Part shown: piece by piece, positions 35,561 to 44,545 of the stretch
Layout of the letters: the number at the start of each line of letters is the position of its first letter
Position numbering within the stretch: position 1 is the stretch's first letter
Source: Actinocorallia aurantiaca
Lineage (GTDB): Bacteria > Actinomycetota > Actinomycetes > Streptosporangiales > Streptosporangiaceae
NCBI RefSeq assembly: GCF_039533685.1
Contig: NZ_BAAATZ010000012.1
Location: 62,001-126,000, forward strand
Direction: 5' to 3'
Length of the DNA stretch: 64,000 nt
Program-made: the position numbers and the translations under genes
The notes under the pieces: generated by a model
Told to the model about the DNA's origin: nothing
What the model saw: the letters and a program-made list of their open reading frames with translations, nothing else
The model's database searches: none

Positions 35561-36669
35561 CGGCCGCCTCCCGGTCGGCCGCCCATGTTGCCGCCGCCGA
35601 ACCCGCCGCCCAGTCCTCCGCCAGGCATGTTCCCGCCGGTGCCGGAGGTGGAGGTCGAGGTGGCCAGCCGGACCTGGTCGCCCTCCTCGAGCCCGGACTT
35701 GATCTCGATCCCGATGGTGCCGGTGATCCCGGTGGTGACGGTCCTGACGACCGGCTTGCCGTTCTCCAGGACCGTCACGGTGCTCTGCCCTCCTGCGGTG
35801 CTGACCGCCGCCGCCGGCACGTAGAGGACGTCGGAGGCCTCGGAGACCGTCACGGTGGCCGTCGCGGTCTGGCCGATCCGCACCTTGGCGGGCTTGCCGG
35901 TCAGCGTGATGGTCACGCCGAAGGAGACCACGTTGTCGGTCGTGGTCGGCTGGGTGTCGATCTGGGTGACCTTGCCGTCGGCGGTGACCCCGCTGAGCGC
36001 GCTGAAGTTGATCGTGGCGCTCTGGCCGACCTCCAGCTTGGTGGTGTCAGCCTCGGTGAAGGAGCCGTCCATCTTCAGCTTGGAGGGGTTGGCGATCTCG
36101 ATGAACCCGCTGGAGGAGCCGGAGGAGGTGTTCGCGCCGTTGCCCGAGCCCGAGGAGCCGGAGGCGGAGCTGCCCACCGTCCCGTTGACGGCGGTGACCG
36201 TGCCGGCGAAGGGAGCGCGGATGACGGTCCCGTCCAGTGCCCGCTGGGCGCTCTTGACGGCGTTCTGCGCCTGCACGTAACCGGCGTAGCCCTGCGTGGT
36301 GGCGGTGTCCCCGTCCTCGGCCACGGCCAGGTTCGCCTTGGCGGCGTTCAGGTCCTCCAGCGCCTCGGTCTGGTCGAGGACCGCCAGTTCGGCGCCCTTC
36401 TCGACCCTGTCCCCGACCTTGACGTAGATCTTCTTCACGGTGCCGGACCCGCTGAAGTTCAGCGCGCTGGTCTTGGCGCTCTCCACCGAGCCGGAGGCCG
36501 ACACGGACTCGGTGAGGTTCCCCCGGGAGACCGCGACGGTCCGGGATGCGGAGACGGGTTCTTTCCCGTCCGCCTCCAGGAAAAGATAGGCGACGCCGAT
36601 GCCCCCGACCAGCAACACGCCCAGCGTGCCGTTGACCAGGACGCCCCGGCGTTTGAGGAGGGATTTCAT
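35557..36669 (-). CDS. efflux periplasmic-type adaptor (membrane-fusion) protein
   Basis: This is about 370 aa from the ATG at 36669; the frame is open upstream, but MKSLLKRR with the following span (VNGTLGVLLVGGIGVAYLFL) is a proper N-terminus. Adaptor landmarks are SVSASGSVESAKTSALNF, YVKVGDRVEKGAELAVLD, a helical hairpin, VIRAPFAGTVTAVNGTVGSSA, the barrel, and a C-terminal membrane-proximal domain. A Gly-rich tail (NMPGGGLGGGFGGGN) ends it. It is the first gene of the exporter operon that runs through the ATPase and permease. Confidence 0.9.
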   Translation of the reverse strand: MKSLLKRRGVLVNGTLGVLLVGGIGVAYLFLEADGKEPVSASRTVAVSRGNLTESVSASGSVESAKTSALNFSGSGTVKKIYVKVGDRVEKGAELAVLDQTEALEDLNAAKANLAVAEDGDTATTQGYAGYVQAQNAVKSAQRALDGTVIRAPFAGTVTAVNGTVGSSASGSSGSGNGANTSSGSSSGFIEIANPSKLKMDGSFTEADTTKLEVGQSATINFSALSGVTADGKVTQIDTQPTTTDNVVSFGVTITLTGKPAKVRIGQTATATVTVSEASDVLYVPAAAVSTAGGQSTVTVLENGKPVVRTVTTGITGTIGIEIKSGLEEGDQVRLATSTSTSGTGGNMPGGGLGGGFGGGNMGGRPGGGR

Positions 36670-36756
36670 GTCGCCAGAGCCTGGTGGCGGCGTCTGGGGC
36701 GAGGGTGACGCGAACGTGAGAGTCAGATGAGATCCAGGAGATCTCCCGCCTTCGAG

Positions 36757-36791
36757 CCCCGGCAACAGGGTTCAGAACCCTCCTGCCGGGG
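36757..36791 (-). terminator. two-part hairpin after the thioesterase gene
   Basis: Outer stem 36757-36764 / 36784-36791 (8 bp, CCCCGGCA with TGCCGGGG) and inner stem 36767-36772 / 36776-36781 (6 bp) with a 3-nt loop. It lies 33 nt past the thioesterase stop and would insulate it from the exporter operon. Confidence 0.6.
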
Positions 36792-36823
36792 CATGACGAC
36801 CTCTTTGATTTGACCGCGCCGGT

Positions 36824-37246
36824 CTACTCGGACGGCCGGTCGCGCAGCATGCAGGTCAGCCGCGCGGTGCAGACCCGGCGGTCCCTGTCGTCGGTGATCA
36901 CGATGTCGTAGGTGGCCAGCGTCCGGCCGCCGTGGACGCGGGTGGCCACGCCGGTCACGAAGCCCTCGGTGGCCGACCGGTGGTGGGTGGCGTTGATCTC
37001 CACGCCGACGGCGATCCGCCCCTGCCCGGCGTGCAGCGCCGACCCGACCGAGCCCAGCGTCTCGGCCAGCACGCACGAGGCGCCGCCGTGCAGCAGCCCG
37101 TAGGGCTGGGTGTTGCCCTTCACCGGCATCCTGCCGACCACCCGTTCGGGCGTGGCCTCCACGAACTCGATCCCCATGCGGTTCCCGAGGTCCCCCATCG
37201 AGTCTCCGCCCATCTCTTCCAGCAACTCCTGGTGCTCGTTCTCCAC
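36824..37246 (-). CDS. PaaI-type hotdog thioesterase
   Basis: This is about 140 aa from the GTG at 37246; internal ATGs at MGGDSMG and MGDLGN are alternatives. Hotdog family features are GIEFVEATPERVVGRMPV, the catalytic-loop motif GLLHGGASCVLAETLGS, and HHRSATEGFVTGVATRVHGG. Members hydrolyse aryl- or acyl-CoA thioesters. It is divergent from polA. Confidence 0.9.
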   Translation of the reverse strand: MENEHQELLEEMGGDSMGDLGNRMGIEFVEATPERVVGRMPVKGNTQPYGLLHGGASCVLAETLGSVGSALHAGQGRIAVGVEINATHHRSATEGFVTGVATRVHGGRTLATYDIVITDDRDRRVCTARLTCMLRDRPSE

Positions 37247-37395
37247 GCCCGCCCAATCTCCTGGCAATCGGTCCGGCCGCAAGCCGGAAAAGTGTCCGGA
37301 CCCGAGACTAAAGCCTGCCCCTCGGAGCCCGATGCGCAGGTCGGAACAGTCCGGTGCACAAGTCGAAGACGCCGGAAACTGTCCCCCCGGCGGAT

Positions 37396-37401
37396 TAGGC
37401 T
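37396..37401 (+). promoter_or_regulatory. -10 box TAGGCT, leaderless start of polA
   Basis: TAGGCT followed by 6 nt and the GTG at 37408. GGAAAC about 16 nt upstream could serve as the -35 element. Confidence 0.5.
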
Positions 37402-37407
37402 CTGAGT

Positions 37408-40104
37408 GTGGCTACTTCGGAACCGACTGAGACCCTGCTTCTCCTCGACGGGCACTCGCTTGCCTATCGGGCGTTCTACGCCCTTCCGGTGGAGAACTTC
37501 TCCACCACCACGGGGCAGCACACCAACGCCGTGTTCGGCTTCACGTCGATGCTGGTGAACGTGCTGCGGGACGAGAAGCCCAGTCATGTGGCGGTCTGCT
37601 TCGACCGGTCGGAGCCGACCTTCCGGCACACCGCCTACAGCGAGTACAAGGCCGGGCGGGCCAAGACGCCGGACGAGTTCCACAGCCAGATCCAGCTGAT
37701 CTGCGAGATGCTGGACACATTGAAGATCAGGCACCTGTCGGTGTCCGGGTTCGAGGCCGACGACCTCATCGCCACGCTGGCGACGCGCGCCACCGCGGCG
37801 GGCATGCGCACCCTGGTCGTCACCGGCGACCGGGACGCCTTCCAGCTCGTCGACGACAAGGTCACCGTGCTCTACCCGGTCAAGGGCGTCTCGGTGCTGG
37901 CCCGGATGGACCCCGAGGCGGTCACCGCCAAGTACGGGGTGCCGCCTCAGCGCTACCGCGAGCTGGCCGCCCTCGTCGGCGAGACCAGCGACAACCTGCC
38001 CGGGGTGCCGGGGGTCGGGCCGAAGACCGCGGCCAAGTGGCTGCTGGCGTACGACGGGCTGGACAACCTCGTCGCCCGGGTCGACGAGATCAAGGGCAAG
38101 GCCGGGGAGAGCCTGCGCGAGCACCTGGGCCAGGTCCTGCGCAACCAGCAGCTCAACGAGCTGGACACCGACGCCCCGCTGGAGGCCGACCCCGCCGCGC
38201 TGAACATCGGCGAGTGGGACCGGCAGGAGATCCAGGCCCTGCTCGACACCCTGGAGTTCCGGGGCGAGCTGCGCGAGCGCCTGTTCAACACGCTCTCCGA
38301 GCACGCCGGCGTGGAGGCCGCCGAGACCGGGGAGGGCTTCACCGTCGAGCTGACCCGGGCCGCGGAGGGCGAGCTCGCCGCCTGGCTGGCCGCCCACGGC
38401 CGCGAGGGCCGCACCGGCGTCGCGGTCTCCGGCCGCTGGGGCCGGGGCGCGGGCGAGCTGACCGCGGTGGCGCTGGCCTCCCCCTCGGGCGCCGCCGTGC
38501 ACTTCGACCCGGCGCTGCTGTCCCCCGAGGACGAGCGGGCCTTCGCCGGCTGGCTGGCCGACCCCTCGGCGCCCAAGGCGATGCACGACGCCAAGGGCCC
38601 GAGCCTGGCGTTCGCGGCGCGGGGCCTGTCCCTGGCCGGGCTCACCAGCGACACCGCCCTGGCCTGCTACCTGGTCGCCCCCGACCAGCGCTCCTACGAG
38701 CTGGGCGAGCAGGTGCTGCGCTTCCTGCACAAGGAGCTGCGCGAGGAGGCCGAGCAGTCCGGCCAGCTGACCCTGGACGGCGCCGACGAGGACACCGCCG
38801 CCCAGGACCTGGCGGTCCGCGCCCGGGCCGTGGCGGCCCTCGCCACCGAGCTCGACGCCGAGCTGGAGCGGCGCGGCGCGGACCGGCTGCTGCACGAGCT
38901 GGAGCTGCCGCTGGTCGACATCCTGGCCCGGATGGAGCGGGCGGGCATCGCCATCGACCACGACCACCTGGCGGGCCTGTCGGCGTCGCTGGGCGGCCAG
39001 GCCAAGGAGGTCGAGCAGAGCGCCTTCGACGCCGTCGGGCGCGAGTTCAACCTGGGCTCGCCCAAGCAGGTGCAGCAGGTGCTCTTCGACGAGCTGGGCC
39101 TGCCCAAGACCAAGCGCACCAAGACCGGCTACACCACCGACTCCGAGGCGCTCACCGGCCTGCTGGAGAAGAACGCCCACCCGGTGCTGGAGCACATCCT
39201 GCGCTGGCGGGAGGTCGCCAAGCTCAAGTCGATGGTGGACTCGCTGATCCCGCTGGCCGACGAGACCGGCCGGATCCACACCACCTTCAACCAGACGGTC
39301 GCGGCCACCGGGCGGTTGTCGTCCACCGACCCGAACGTGCAGAACATCCCGGCCCGCACCGAGGAGGGGCGCCAGATCCGCGCCGCGTTCACCGTCGGCG
39401 AGGGCTACGACACCCTCCTCACCGCCGACTACAGCCAGATCGAGCTGCGGATCATGGCGCACCTGTCCGGCGACGAGCAGCTGATCGAGGCGTTCGTGTC
39501 CGGCGCGGACTTCCACACGATCACCGCGGCCAAGGTCTTCGCCCTGGAGCCCGACCAGATCACCCACGAGCTGCGCAGCAAGATCAAGGCGATGAACTAC
39601 GGCCTGGCCTACGGCCTGTCGGAGTACGGCCTGTCCCAGCAGCTGCGCATCCCCCCGGCCGAGGCCCGCGCCCTGAAGGAGGGCTACTTCGAGGTCTTCG
39701 GCGGGGTCCGCGACTACCTGGCCTCGGTGGTGGCCGAGGCCCGCGGCGACGGCTACACCTCCACCATCCTGGGCCGCCGCCGCTACCTGCCGGACCTCAA
39801 CTCCGACAACCGCCAGCGCCGCGAGATGGCCGAGCGCATGGCCCTCAACGCCCCCATCCAGGGTTCGGCGGCCGACATCATCAAGGTCGCCATGATCAGG
39901 ATCGACGCCGCCCTCCGCGACGCCGGCCTGAAGTCCCGCATGCTCCTCCAGGTCCACGACGAGCTCATCTTCGAGGTCTGCTCGGACGAACTGGAGACCC
40001 TCAAGGCCCTCGTCCGCACCGAGATGGACGGCGCCTACCAGCTCCGCGCCCCCCTGGCCGTGGCCATGGGCACCGGCCGCACCTGGTACGACGCCGCCCA
40101 CTGA
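37408..40104 (+). CDS. polA: DNA polymerase I
   Basis: The 898-aa product starts with a complete 5'-3' exonuclease domain (about 10-300: LLLDGHSLAYRAFYALP, VTGDRDAFQLVDD, VPGVGPKTAAKWL). The 3'-5' exonuclease region (about 305-495) lacks the acidic DxE/Asp residues (GVAVSGRWGRGAGELTAVAL stands where DTE would be), so proofreading should be absent, as in other actinobacterial PolA. The polymerase domain has motif A DYSQIELRIMAHLS, motif B KAMNYGLAYG and motif C VHDELIFE. It acts in Okazaki fragment processing and repair. Confidence 0.97.
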   Translation: MATSEPTETLLLLDGHSLAYRAFYALPVENFSTTTGQHTNAVFGFTSMLVNVLRDEKPSHVAVCFDRSEPTFRHTAYSEYKAGRAKTPDEFHSQIQLICEMLDTLKIRHLSVSGFEADDLIATLATRATAAGMRTLVVTGDRDAFQLVDDKVTVLYPVKGVSVLARMDPEAVTAKYGVPPQRYRELAALVGETSDNLPGVPGVGPKTAAKWLLAYDGLDNLVARVDEIKGKAGESLREHLGQVLRNQQLNELDTDAPLEADPAALNIGEWDRQEIQALLDTLEFRGELRERLFNTLSEHAGVEAAETGEGFTVELTRAAEGELAAWLAAHGREGRTGVAVSGRWGRGAGELTAVALASPSGAAVHFDPALLSPEDERAFAGWLADPSAPKAMHDAKGPSLAFAARGLSLAGLTSDTALACYLVAPDQRSYELGEQVLRFLHKELREEAEQSGQLTLDGADEDTAAQDLAVRARAVAALATELDAELERRGADRLLHELELPLVDILARMERAGIAIDHDHLAGLSASLGGQAKEVEQSAFDAVGREFNLGSPKQVQQVLFDELGLPKTKRTKTGYTTDSEALTGLLEKNAHPVLEHILRWREVAKLKSMVDSLIPLADETGRIHTTFNQTVAATGRLSSTDPNVQNIPARTEEGRQIRAAFTVGEGYDTLLTADYSQIELRIMAHLSGDEQLIEAFVSGADFHTITAAKVFALEPDQITHELRSKIKAMNYGLAYGLSEYGLSQQLRIPPAEARALKEGYFEVFGGVRDYLASVVAEARGDGYTSTILGRRRYLPDLNSDNRQRREMAERMALNAPIQGSAADIIKVAMIRIDAALRDAGLKSRMLLQVHDELIFEVCSDELETLKALVRTEMDGAYQLRAPLAVAMGTGRTWYDAAH

Positions 40105-40115
40105 CCCGCCGGAGT

Positions 40116-40148
40116 GCGGCCCGCCCGGTCCTCCGCCGGGCGGGCCGC
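40116..40148 (+). terminator. polA terminator
   Basis: A perfect 13-bp stem (40116-40128 with 40136-40148) and a 7-nt loop, 12 nt after the polA stop. It has no T-run, which is normal in high-GC actinomycetes. The rest of the 315-nt gap to 40420 holds a promoter and a structured leader. Confidence 0.75.
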
Positions 40149-40263
40149 GGGCCGGGGCCGATTCACCGGCCCGCCGTTTCAGACCCCCGCCTCATGGAAA
40201 GATCTTGTCTCAGTGTGAGGTACGGGGGTTCCCGCCGATCGGGTCCCGGCTGTCCCCCGGACT

Positions 40264-40293
40264 TTGCGCGAGACGGTCGCGGGTCGCTAACGT
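40264..40293 (+). promoter_or_regulatory. promoter of the lipoprotein gene
   Basis: TTGCGC (40264-40269), an 18-nt spacer and TAACGT (40288-40293) fit a housekeeping promoter. Transcription would start near 40300, just before the leader hairpin. Confidence 0.5.
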
Positions 40294-40302
40294 GGCCGTA
40301 TC

Positions 40303-40379
40303 GGGGTCTGGAAGCGCCGAGTAGATAACGCACACCTTCGGGGAAGGGGTGTGCGGCCCCAAAGGCGCTTCCAGGCCCT
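40303..40379 (+). promoter_or_regulatory. nested hairpin in the 5' leader of the lipoprotein gene
   Basis: 40303-40318 pairs with 40364-40379 (16 bp allowing G-U; the core CTGGAAGCGCC/GGCGCTTCCAG is perfect). Inside it, 40329-40339 pairs with 40343-40355 as a second hairpin, with a two-G bulge. The structure fills most of the predicted 120-nt leader and is followed by no T-tract. It could be an RNA-stability element, an attenuator or a small RNA. Confidence 0.5.
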
Positions 40380-40419
40380 TGTCCGGTCCTGCCCCCCGCA
40401 CCGACCAGATCGGCCCCCC

Positions 40420-40974
40420 ATGAGCCTCCCCTCTGGTTCCTCGCCGTCTCGCCTGCTCGTCGCTCTCACGCTGTGCTGCGGTGTGCTGTCCGGCTGCGCC
40501 GCGGAGAAGGAGGGCTCCCCGGGGCCCGAGGTCTACCAGCAGGCCCCGCGGCCCGTCCGCGACGGGGAGCGGGCCGTGCGCGCCCCCGCGAGGAACAGCG
40601 GGGAGCTGCTCTTCCAGGTGCTGGGGGTGAGCGACGGGATGGCGCGGACGACCGGCAGCCACGCCGAGGTCGACGCCGTACGCGGCCAGTACGTCCGGGT
40701 CCGGGTGCTGGTGGAGAACCTGGGCCGGACCAGCAGTGAAGTGGACCTCCGGGAGCAGCGGCTGGTGACCTCCGGCGGGTTCTTCTCCCCCGACGGGCCG
40801 ACCATGACGCTCAAGCGCCAGCCGCTCCGCCCGGAGCTGGGCGGGGGCGTCCGGCTGGAGTTCGACCTCTGGTACGACATCCCGGCCGGGCTCCGGCCGA
40901 GCGGCATGGTGCTGCTGGGCAGCACCCCCTACACGACGAGCCCGCCCCCCGCCGCCGAGATCTCCCTGGGCTGA
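40420..40974 (+). CDS. DUF4352-like lipoprotein
   Basis: This is about 184 aa from the ATG at 40420. A lipoprotein signal ends at lipobox LSGC. The mature domain is an immunoglobulin-like beta sandwich of the DUF4352/telokin type: GQYVRVRVLVENLGRTSSEV, LRLEQRL-like strands, VRLEFDLWYDIPAGLRPSGMVL. Such proteins sit on the outer face of the membrane; the function is unknown. Confidence 0.82.
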   Translation: MSLPSGSSPSRLLVALTLCCGVLSGCAAEKEGSPGPEVYQQAPRPVRDGERAVRAPARNSGELLFQVLGVSDGMARTTGSHAEVDAVRGQYVRVRVLVENLGRTSSEVDLREQRLVTSGGFFSPDGPTMTLKRQPLRPELGGGVRLEFDLWYDIPAGLRPSGMVLLGSTPYTTSPPPAAEISLG

Positions 40975-41033
40975 GGGATCTCGGGGACGGGGGGCGGGAG
41001 GGGCCTTCCGTCGCCCGCGGCCGGGAGCGGCGC

Positions 41034-41834
41034 TCACAGGACCTTGGAGAAGAACTCCCGGGTGCGGGGGTGGCTCGGATTCGCGAGGACCTCGCTCGGG
41101 GTCCCCTCCTCCACGACGACGCCGCCGTCCATGAAGACCAGGGAGTCGCCGACCTCGCGGGCGAAGCCCATCTCGTGGGTGACGACCACCATGGTCATGC
41201 CGTCGGCCGCCAGCTGCTGCATGACGGTCAGGACCTCGCCGACCAGCTCGGGGTCGAGTGCCGAGGTCGGCTCGTCGAAGAGCATCAGGGCCGGGTCCAT
41301 GGCCAGGGCGCGGGCGATGGCCACCCGCTGCTGCTGGCCGCCGGACAGCTGGGACGGGTAGTTGCCGGTCTTGCCGCCCAGCCCGACCTGGTCCAGCAGC
41401 TCCTCGGCCCGCGCGCGGGCCTCGGACCTGGACCGCCGCTTGACCCGCAGCGGCGCCTCCATGACGTTCTCCAGCGCGGTCATGTGCGGGAACAGGTTGA
41501 ACCGCTGGAACACCATGCCGATCTCACGGCGCTGCTCGGCGACCTCGCGGTCCTTCAGCTCGTACAGCTTGCCGTTCTTCTCCCGGTAGCCGATGAGCTT
41601 GCCGTTCACCCACAGCCGGCCGCCGTTGATCTTCTCCAGGTGGTTGATGCAGCGCAGGAAGGTGGACTTGCCCGAACCGGACGGGCCGACGATGCACATC
41701 ACCTCGCCGGGCCGCACCTGGAGGTCGATGCCCTTGAGCACCTCGACCCGGCCGAAGCTCTTGTGGACGTTCTCGGCCCGCACCATGAACTCGGCCGGGA
41801 CCTCAGGAGCGTCCTTCCCCACGGGCTCGGTCAT
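41034..41834 (-). CDS. polar amino acid ABC transporter ATP-binding protein
   Basis: The 266-aa ATPase of the GlnQ/HisP group starts at the ATG at 41834. Motifs: Walker A GPSGSGKS, Q-loop MVFQRFNLFPH, signature LSGGQQQRV, Walker B LMLFDEPTSALD and H-loop VVVTHEMGFAREV. A charged insertion (GYREKNGKLYELKDREVAEQ) after the Walker A domain marks a known subgroup. The start overlaps the permease stop by one base (TGATG). Confidence 0.94.
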   Translation of the reverse strand: MTEPVGKDAPEVPAEFMVRAENVHKSFGRVEVLKGIDLQVRPGEVMCIVGPSGSGKSTFLRCINHLEKINGGRLWVNGKLIGYREKNGKLYELKDREVAEQRREIGMVFQRFNLFPHMTALENVMEAPLRVKRRSRSEARARAEELLDQVGLGGKTGNYPSQLSGGQQQRVAIARALAMDPALMLFDEPTSALDPELVGEVLTVMQQLAADGMTMVVVTHEMGFAREVGDSLVFMDGGVVVEEGTPSEVLANPSHPRTREFFSKVL

Positions 41835-42781
41835 CAGTGGTCGCCTTTCATGATCCGCAGCCGCAGCTTCGCCTGTCCGGACGTGCCCGTGCCGCGGGCG
41901 AAGCGGCGCTCCAGGAAGTACTGCCCGACGAGCAGCACGCTGGTGAGCGCCAGGTACCACAGGCAGGCCGCGACCAGCATGGGGAAGGTCTGGAACTCGC
42001 GGTTGCCGATCGCCTGGAGCTGGAAGAACAGCTCGTTGGTGACCGGCACGTAGGCGACCAGCGAGGTGTCCTTGAGCATCGCGATCGTCTCGTTGCCGGT
42101 GGGCGGCAGGATGACCCGCATCGCCTGCGGCAGCACGATCCGCCGGGTGATCTGGAACTTGGACATGCCCAGCGCGGCGGCCGCCTCGGTCTGGCCGGGG
42201 TCGACCGACAGGAGCCCCGCCCGGACGATCTCCGCCATGTAGGCGGCCTCCGACAGGGCCAGCGCCAGCAGGCCGGCCATGAACCCGGTCAGCAGGGTCG
42301 TGGCGTCCACCGAGAACAGGGTGCCGTTGACGTCGACGCCCAGGAGGTCGGCGAACTGCTCGGTGAAGGGCAGCCCGAAGCTGTACTCCGCGTACAGGAT
42401 GCCCATGTTGCCGAACAGGATGGCCAGCACCAGCCGGGGCACCGCCCGGAAGAACCAGGTGTAGAGCCAGGCCACGCCGCGCAGGATCGGGTTGTCCGAC
42501 AGGCGCATGATCGCGATGACGATGCCCATCACGACACCGATGACCATCGCCAGGACCGTCAGCAGGAGCGAGGTGCGGACGCCTTCGATGACCGGGGGCC
42601 GGAAGGCGTTGTCCACGATGTAGGACCACTGGAACTTCGGGTTCGTGACGAGCATGTGCACGAACTGGGAGGCCAGCACCAGCAGCACCGCGGCCAGGAC
42701 CCAGCGGCCGGGGCGCCGGACGGGCACGGCCTGGATGGTCTCAGGCCGTGCCCGCTCCGAGGGTTCTTGCTGCGAGGTCAT
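41834..42781 (-). CDS. polar amino acid ABC transporter permease
   Basis: This is 315 aa from the ATG at 42781. It has about five to six membrane spans, with the His/Glu/Gln-type permease motif: GVRTSLLLTVLAMVIGVVMG, the EAA-loop ALSEAAYMAEIVRAGLLSVD, GQTEAAAALGM and NETIAMLKDTSLVAYV. It is coupled on both sides (TGATG), so SBP, permease and ATPase are made together. Confidence 0.93.
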   Translation of the reverse strand: MTSQQEPSERARPETIQAVPVRRPGRWVLAAVLLVLASQFVHMLVTNPKFQWSYIVDNAFRPPVIEGVRTSLLLTVLAMVIGVVMGIVIAIMRLSDNPILRGVAWLYTWFFRAVPRLVLAILFGNMGILYAEYSFGLPFTEQFADLLGVDVNGTLFSVDATTLLTGFMAGLLALALSEAAYMAEIVRAGLLSVDPGQTEAAAALGMSKFQITRRIVLPQAMRVILPPTGNETIAMLKDTSLVAYVPVTNELFFQLQAIGNREFQTFPMLVAACLWYLALTSVLLVGQYFLERRFARGTGTSGQAKLRLRIMKGDH

Positions 42782-43686
42782 CAGGAGGCCGGGTCGACCG
42801 TCGGGTCGGTGATCCCGCCGGCCTCGACGCCCCACTTCTGCAGGATCTGGGTGTAGGTGCCGTCGGCGATGATCGCCTTGACCGCGTCGGCGTACACCTG
42901 GCCCAGCGGCGAGTCCTTCTTCACCACGTAGCCGTAGGGGGCCGCGTCGTAGATCTCACCGAGGAGCGCGAGGCCGGTCGCCTTCTTCACCGCGTAGGCG
43001 GCGATCGGCGAGTCGGCCAGGCTGGCGTCCTCCTTGCCGGAGACCACCGCGGAGGTGGCCTGGTCCTGGCCCTGGTACTGGTTGATCTGGATCGCCGGCT
43101 TGCCGGCGTCCGTGCAGGCCTTGGAGCGCTTCTCGATGTCCTCGACCTGGACGGTCGCCTTCTGGACGGCGATCTTCTTGCCGCAGGCGTCGTCCGGGTC
43201 GATCGTGGAGCCGGCCTTGGCGAACCACTGGGTGCCGGCGTTGAAGTAGCTCACCATCGTCGCCTGCTTGAGGCGCTCGGGGTTGATGGTGAAGGAGGAG
43301 ACGCCGGTCTCGTACTTGCCGGAGGCGGTGACGCCGGGGACGATGTCGTCGAAGTTGCTGGTCACCCACTCGGTCTTCAGGCCGAGCTTGGCGGCCACCG
43401 CGTCGAACAGCTCCACGTCCCAGCCGACGACGGTCTTGCCGTCGGTGTCGAGGTACTCGTTGGGGGCGTAGCTGGAGTCGACGCCGATCTTGATGACGCC
43501 GTCGGCCTTGATGTCGGCGGGGACCTTGGCGGCCAGCGCGGCATCGGCGGTGACCGCGGGGGCGGCACCGGTCTGGGGGGTGGTGTCGTCGCTCTCCTTC
43601 TCACCGCAGGCGGTGAGACCGAGGGCGCTCACCAGCAGCGCGGCACCCGCGGCGAGGGTGCGGCGGCGGGCGCTAGCGGAAATCAC
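42781..43686 (-). CDS. polar amino acid ABC transporter substrate-binding lipoprotein
   Basis: This is 301 aa. The GTG at 43686 is chosen because GGAGGA lies 7 nt upstream; in-frame ATGs at 43707 and 43701 lie inside or before that site. A lipoprotein signal ends at LTAC. The family 3 fold is seen in VIKIGVDSSYAPNEYLD, GKTVVGWDVELFDAVAAKLG, NFDDIVPGV and YGYVVKKDSPLG. This group binds polar amino acids such as glutamate/glutamine or cystine; specificity is unresolved. Confidence 0.93.
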   Translation of the reverse strand: MISASARRRTLAAGAALLVSALGLTACGEKESDDTTPQTGAAPAVTADAALAAKVPADIKADGVIKIGVDSSYAPNEYLDTDGKTVVGWDVELFDAVAAKLGLKTEWVTSNFDDIVPGVTASGKYETGVSSFTINPERLKQATMVSYFNAGTQWFAKAGSTIDPDDACGKKIAVQKATVQVEDIEKRSKACTDAGKPAIQINQYQGQDQATSAVVSGKEDASLADSPIAAYAVKKATGLALLGEIYDAAPYGYVVKKDSPLGQVYADAVKAIIADGTYTQILQKWGVEAGGITDPTVDPAS

Positions 43687-43774
43687 GGTGGGTTCCTCCA
43701 TATTCATCGGATCTCCATGGATCCAAGGCTCGAACACAATATCCGGGGGTTTTGGAACGGTCGAACCGCAGGTA

Positions 43775-44545
43775 TTACGCCTGCGTTTCCTCTTTGTCTG
43801 TATCGTCGGCGGCTTCGCTCTCGCCCGGCTTCTCCACCAGGTCCCCGCCCAGGTAGGCGGCCCGCACCTGGGGGTCGTCCAGCAGGTCGCCGGCCGGGGC
43901 GGACTTCACCACCTCGCCGGTCTCCAGGACGTAGGCGCGGTGCGCCAGCTGCAGCGCCTGCTGGGCGTTCTGCTCCACCAGCAGCACCGTCGTGCCCCGC
44001 CGGTTGATCTCCTCGATGATCGAGAAGATCTGCTGCACCAGCTTGGGCGCCAGGCCCATGGACGGCTCGTCCAGCAGCAGCACCTTCGGCTTGGACATCA
44101 GCGCCCGGCCGATGGCCACCATCTGCTGCTCGCCGCCGGACATGGTGCCGCCCATCTGGTGCCTGCGCTCGGCGAGCCGCTCGAACAGCGAGTACACCTC
44201 GGCCAGGTCCTTGGAGATGCCCCCGCCCCTGCGGGTGTAGGCGCCCATGAGCAGGTTGTCCTCGACGGTCATGCCGGGGAAGACCCCGCGGCCCTCGGGC
44301 GACTGCCCGATCCCCGCGATCACCCGCTTGTGGCCGGGCATCTTGGAGATGTCCCTGCCGTCGAAGGCGATCCTGCCCGAGGTCAGCTTGCGCAGACCGG
44401 AGATCGTCTTGAGCGTCGTCGTCTTGCCCGCGCCGTTGCCGCCGATGAGGGTGACGATCTCGCCCTCGTCGACGGTCAGGGAGATCCCCTTGAGCGCCTC
44501 GACCTTGCCGTAGTGGACACGGATGTTCTCGATCTCAAGAAGCAT
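43775..44545 (-). CDS. livF: branched-chain amino acid ABC transporter ATP-binding protein
   Basis: The 256-aa LivF-type ATPase has Walker A GGNGAGKT, Q-loop IGQSPEGRGVFPGMTVEDNL (the RGVFP motif is typical of LivF), signature MSGGEQQMV, Walker B VLLLDEPSMGLAP and H-loop LLVEQNA. The acidic C-terminal tail is lineage-specific. It overlaps livG by 11 nt and is the last gene of the liv operon. Confidence 0.95.
   Translation of the reverse strand: MLLEIENIRVHYGKVEALKGISLTVDEGEIVTLIGGNGAGKTTTLKTISGLRKLTSGRIAFDGRDISKMPGHKRVIAGIGQSPEGRGVFPGMTVEDNLLMGAYTRRGGGISKDLAEVYSLFERLAERRHQMGGTMSGGEQQMVAIGRALMSKPKVLLLDEPSMGLAPKLVQQIFSIIEEINRRGTTVLLVEQNAQQALQLAHRAYVLETGEVVKSAPAGDLLDDPQVRAAYLGGDLVEKPGESEAADDTDKEETQA

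Noticed and set aside
37120..40101. 993-codon open frame on the minus strand
   Set aside because: Antisense to polA, whose motifs A, B and C are intact.
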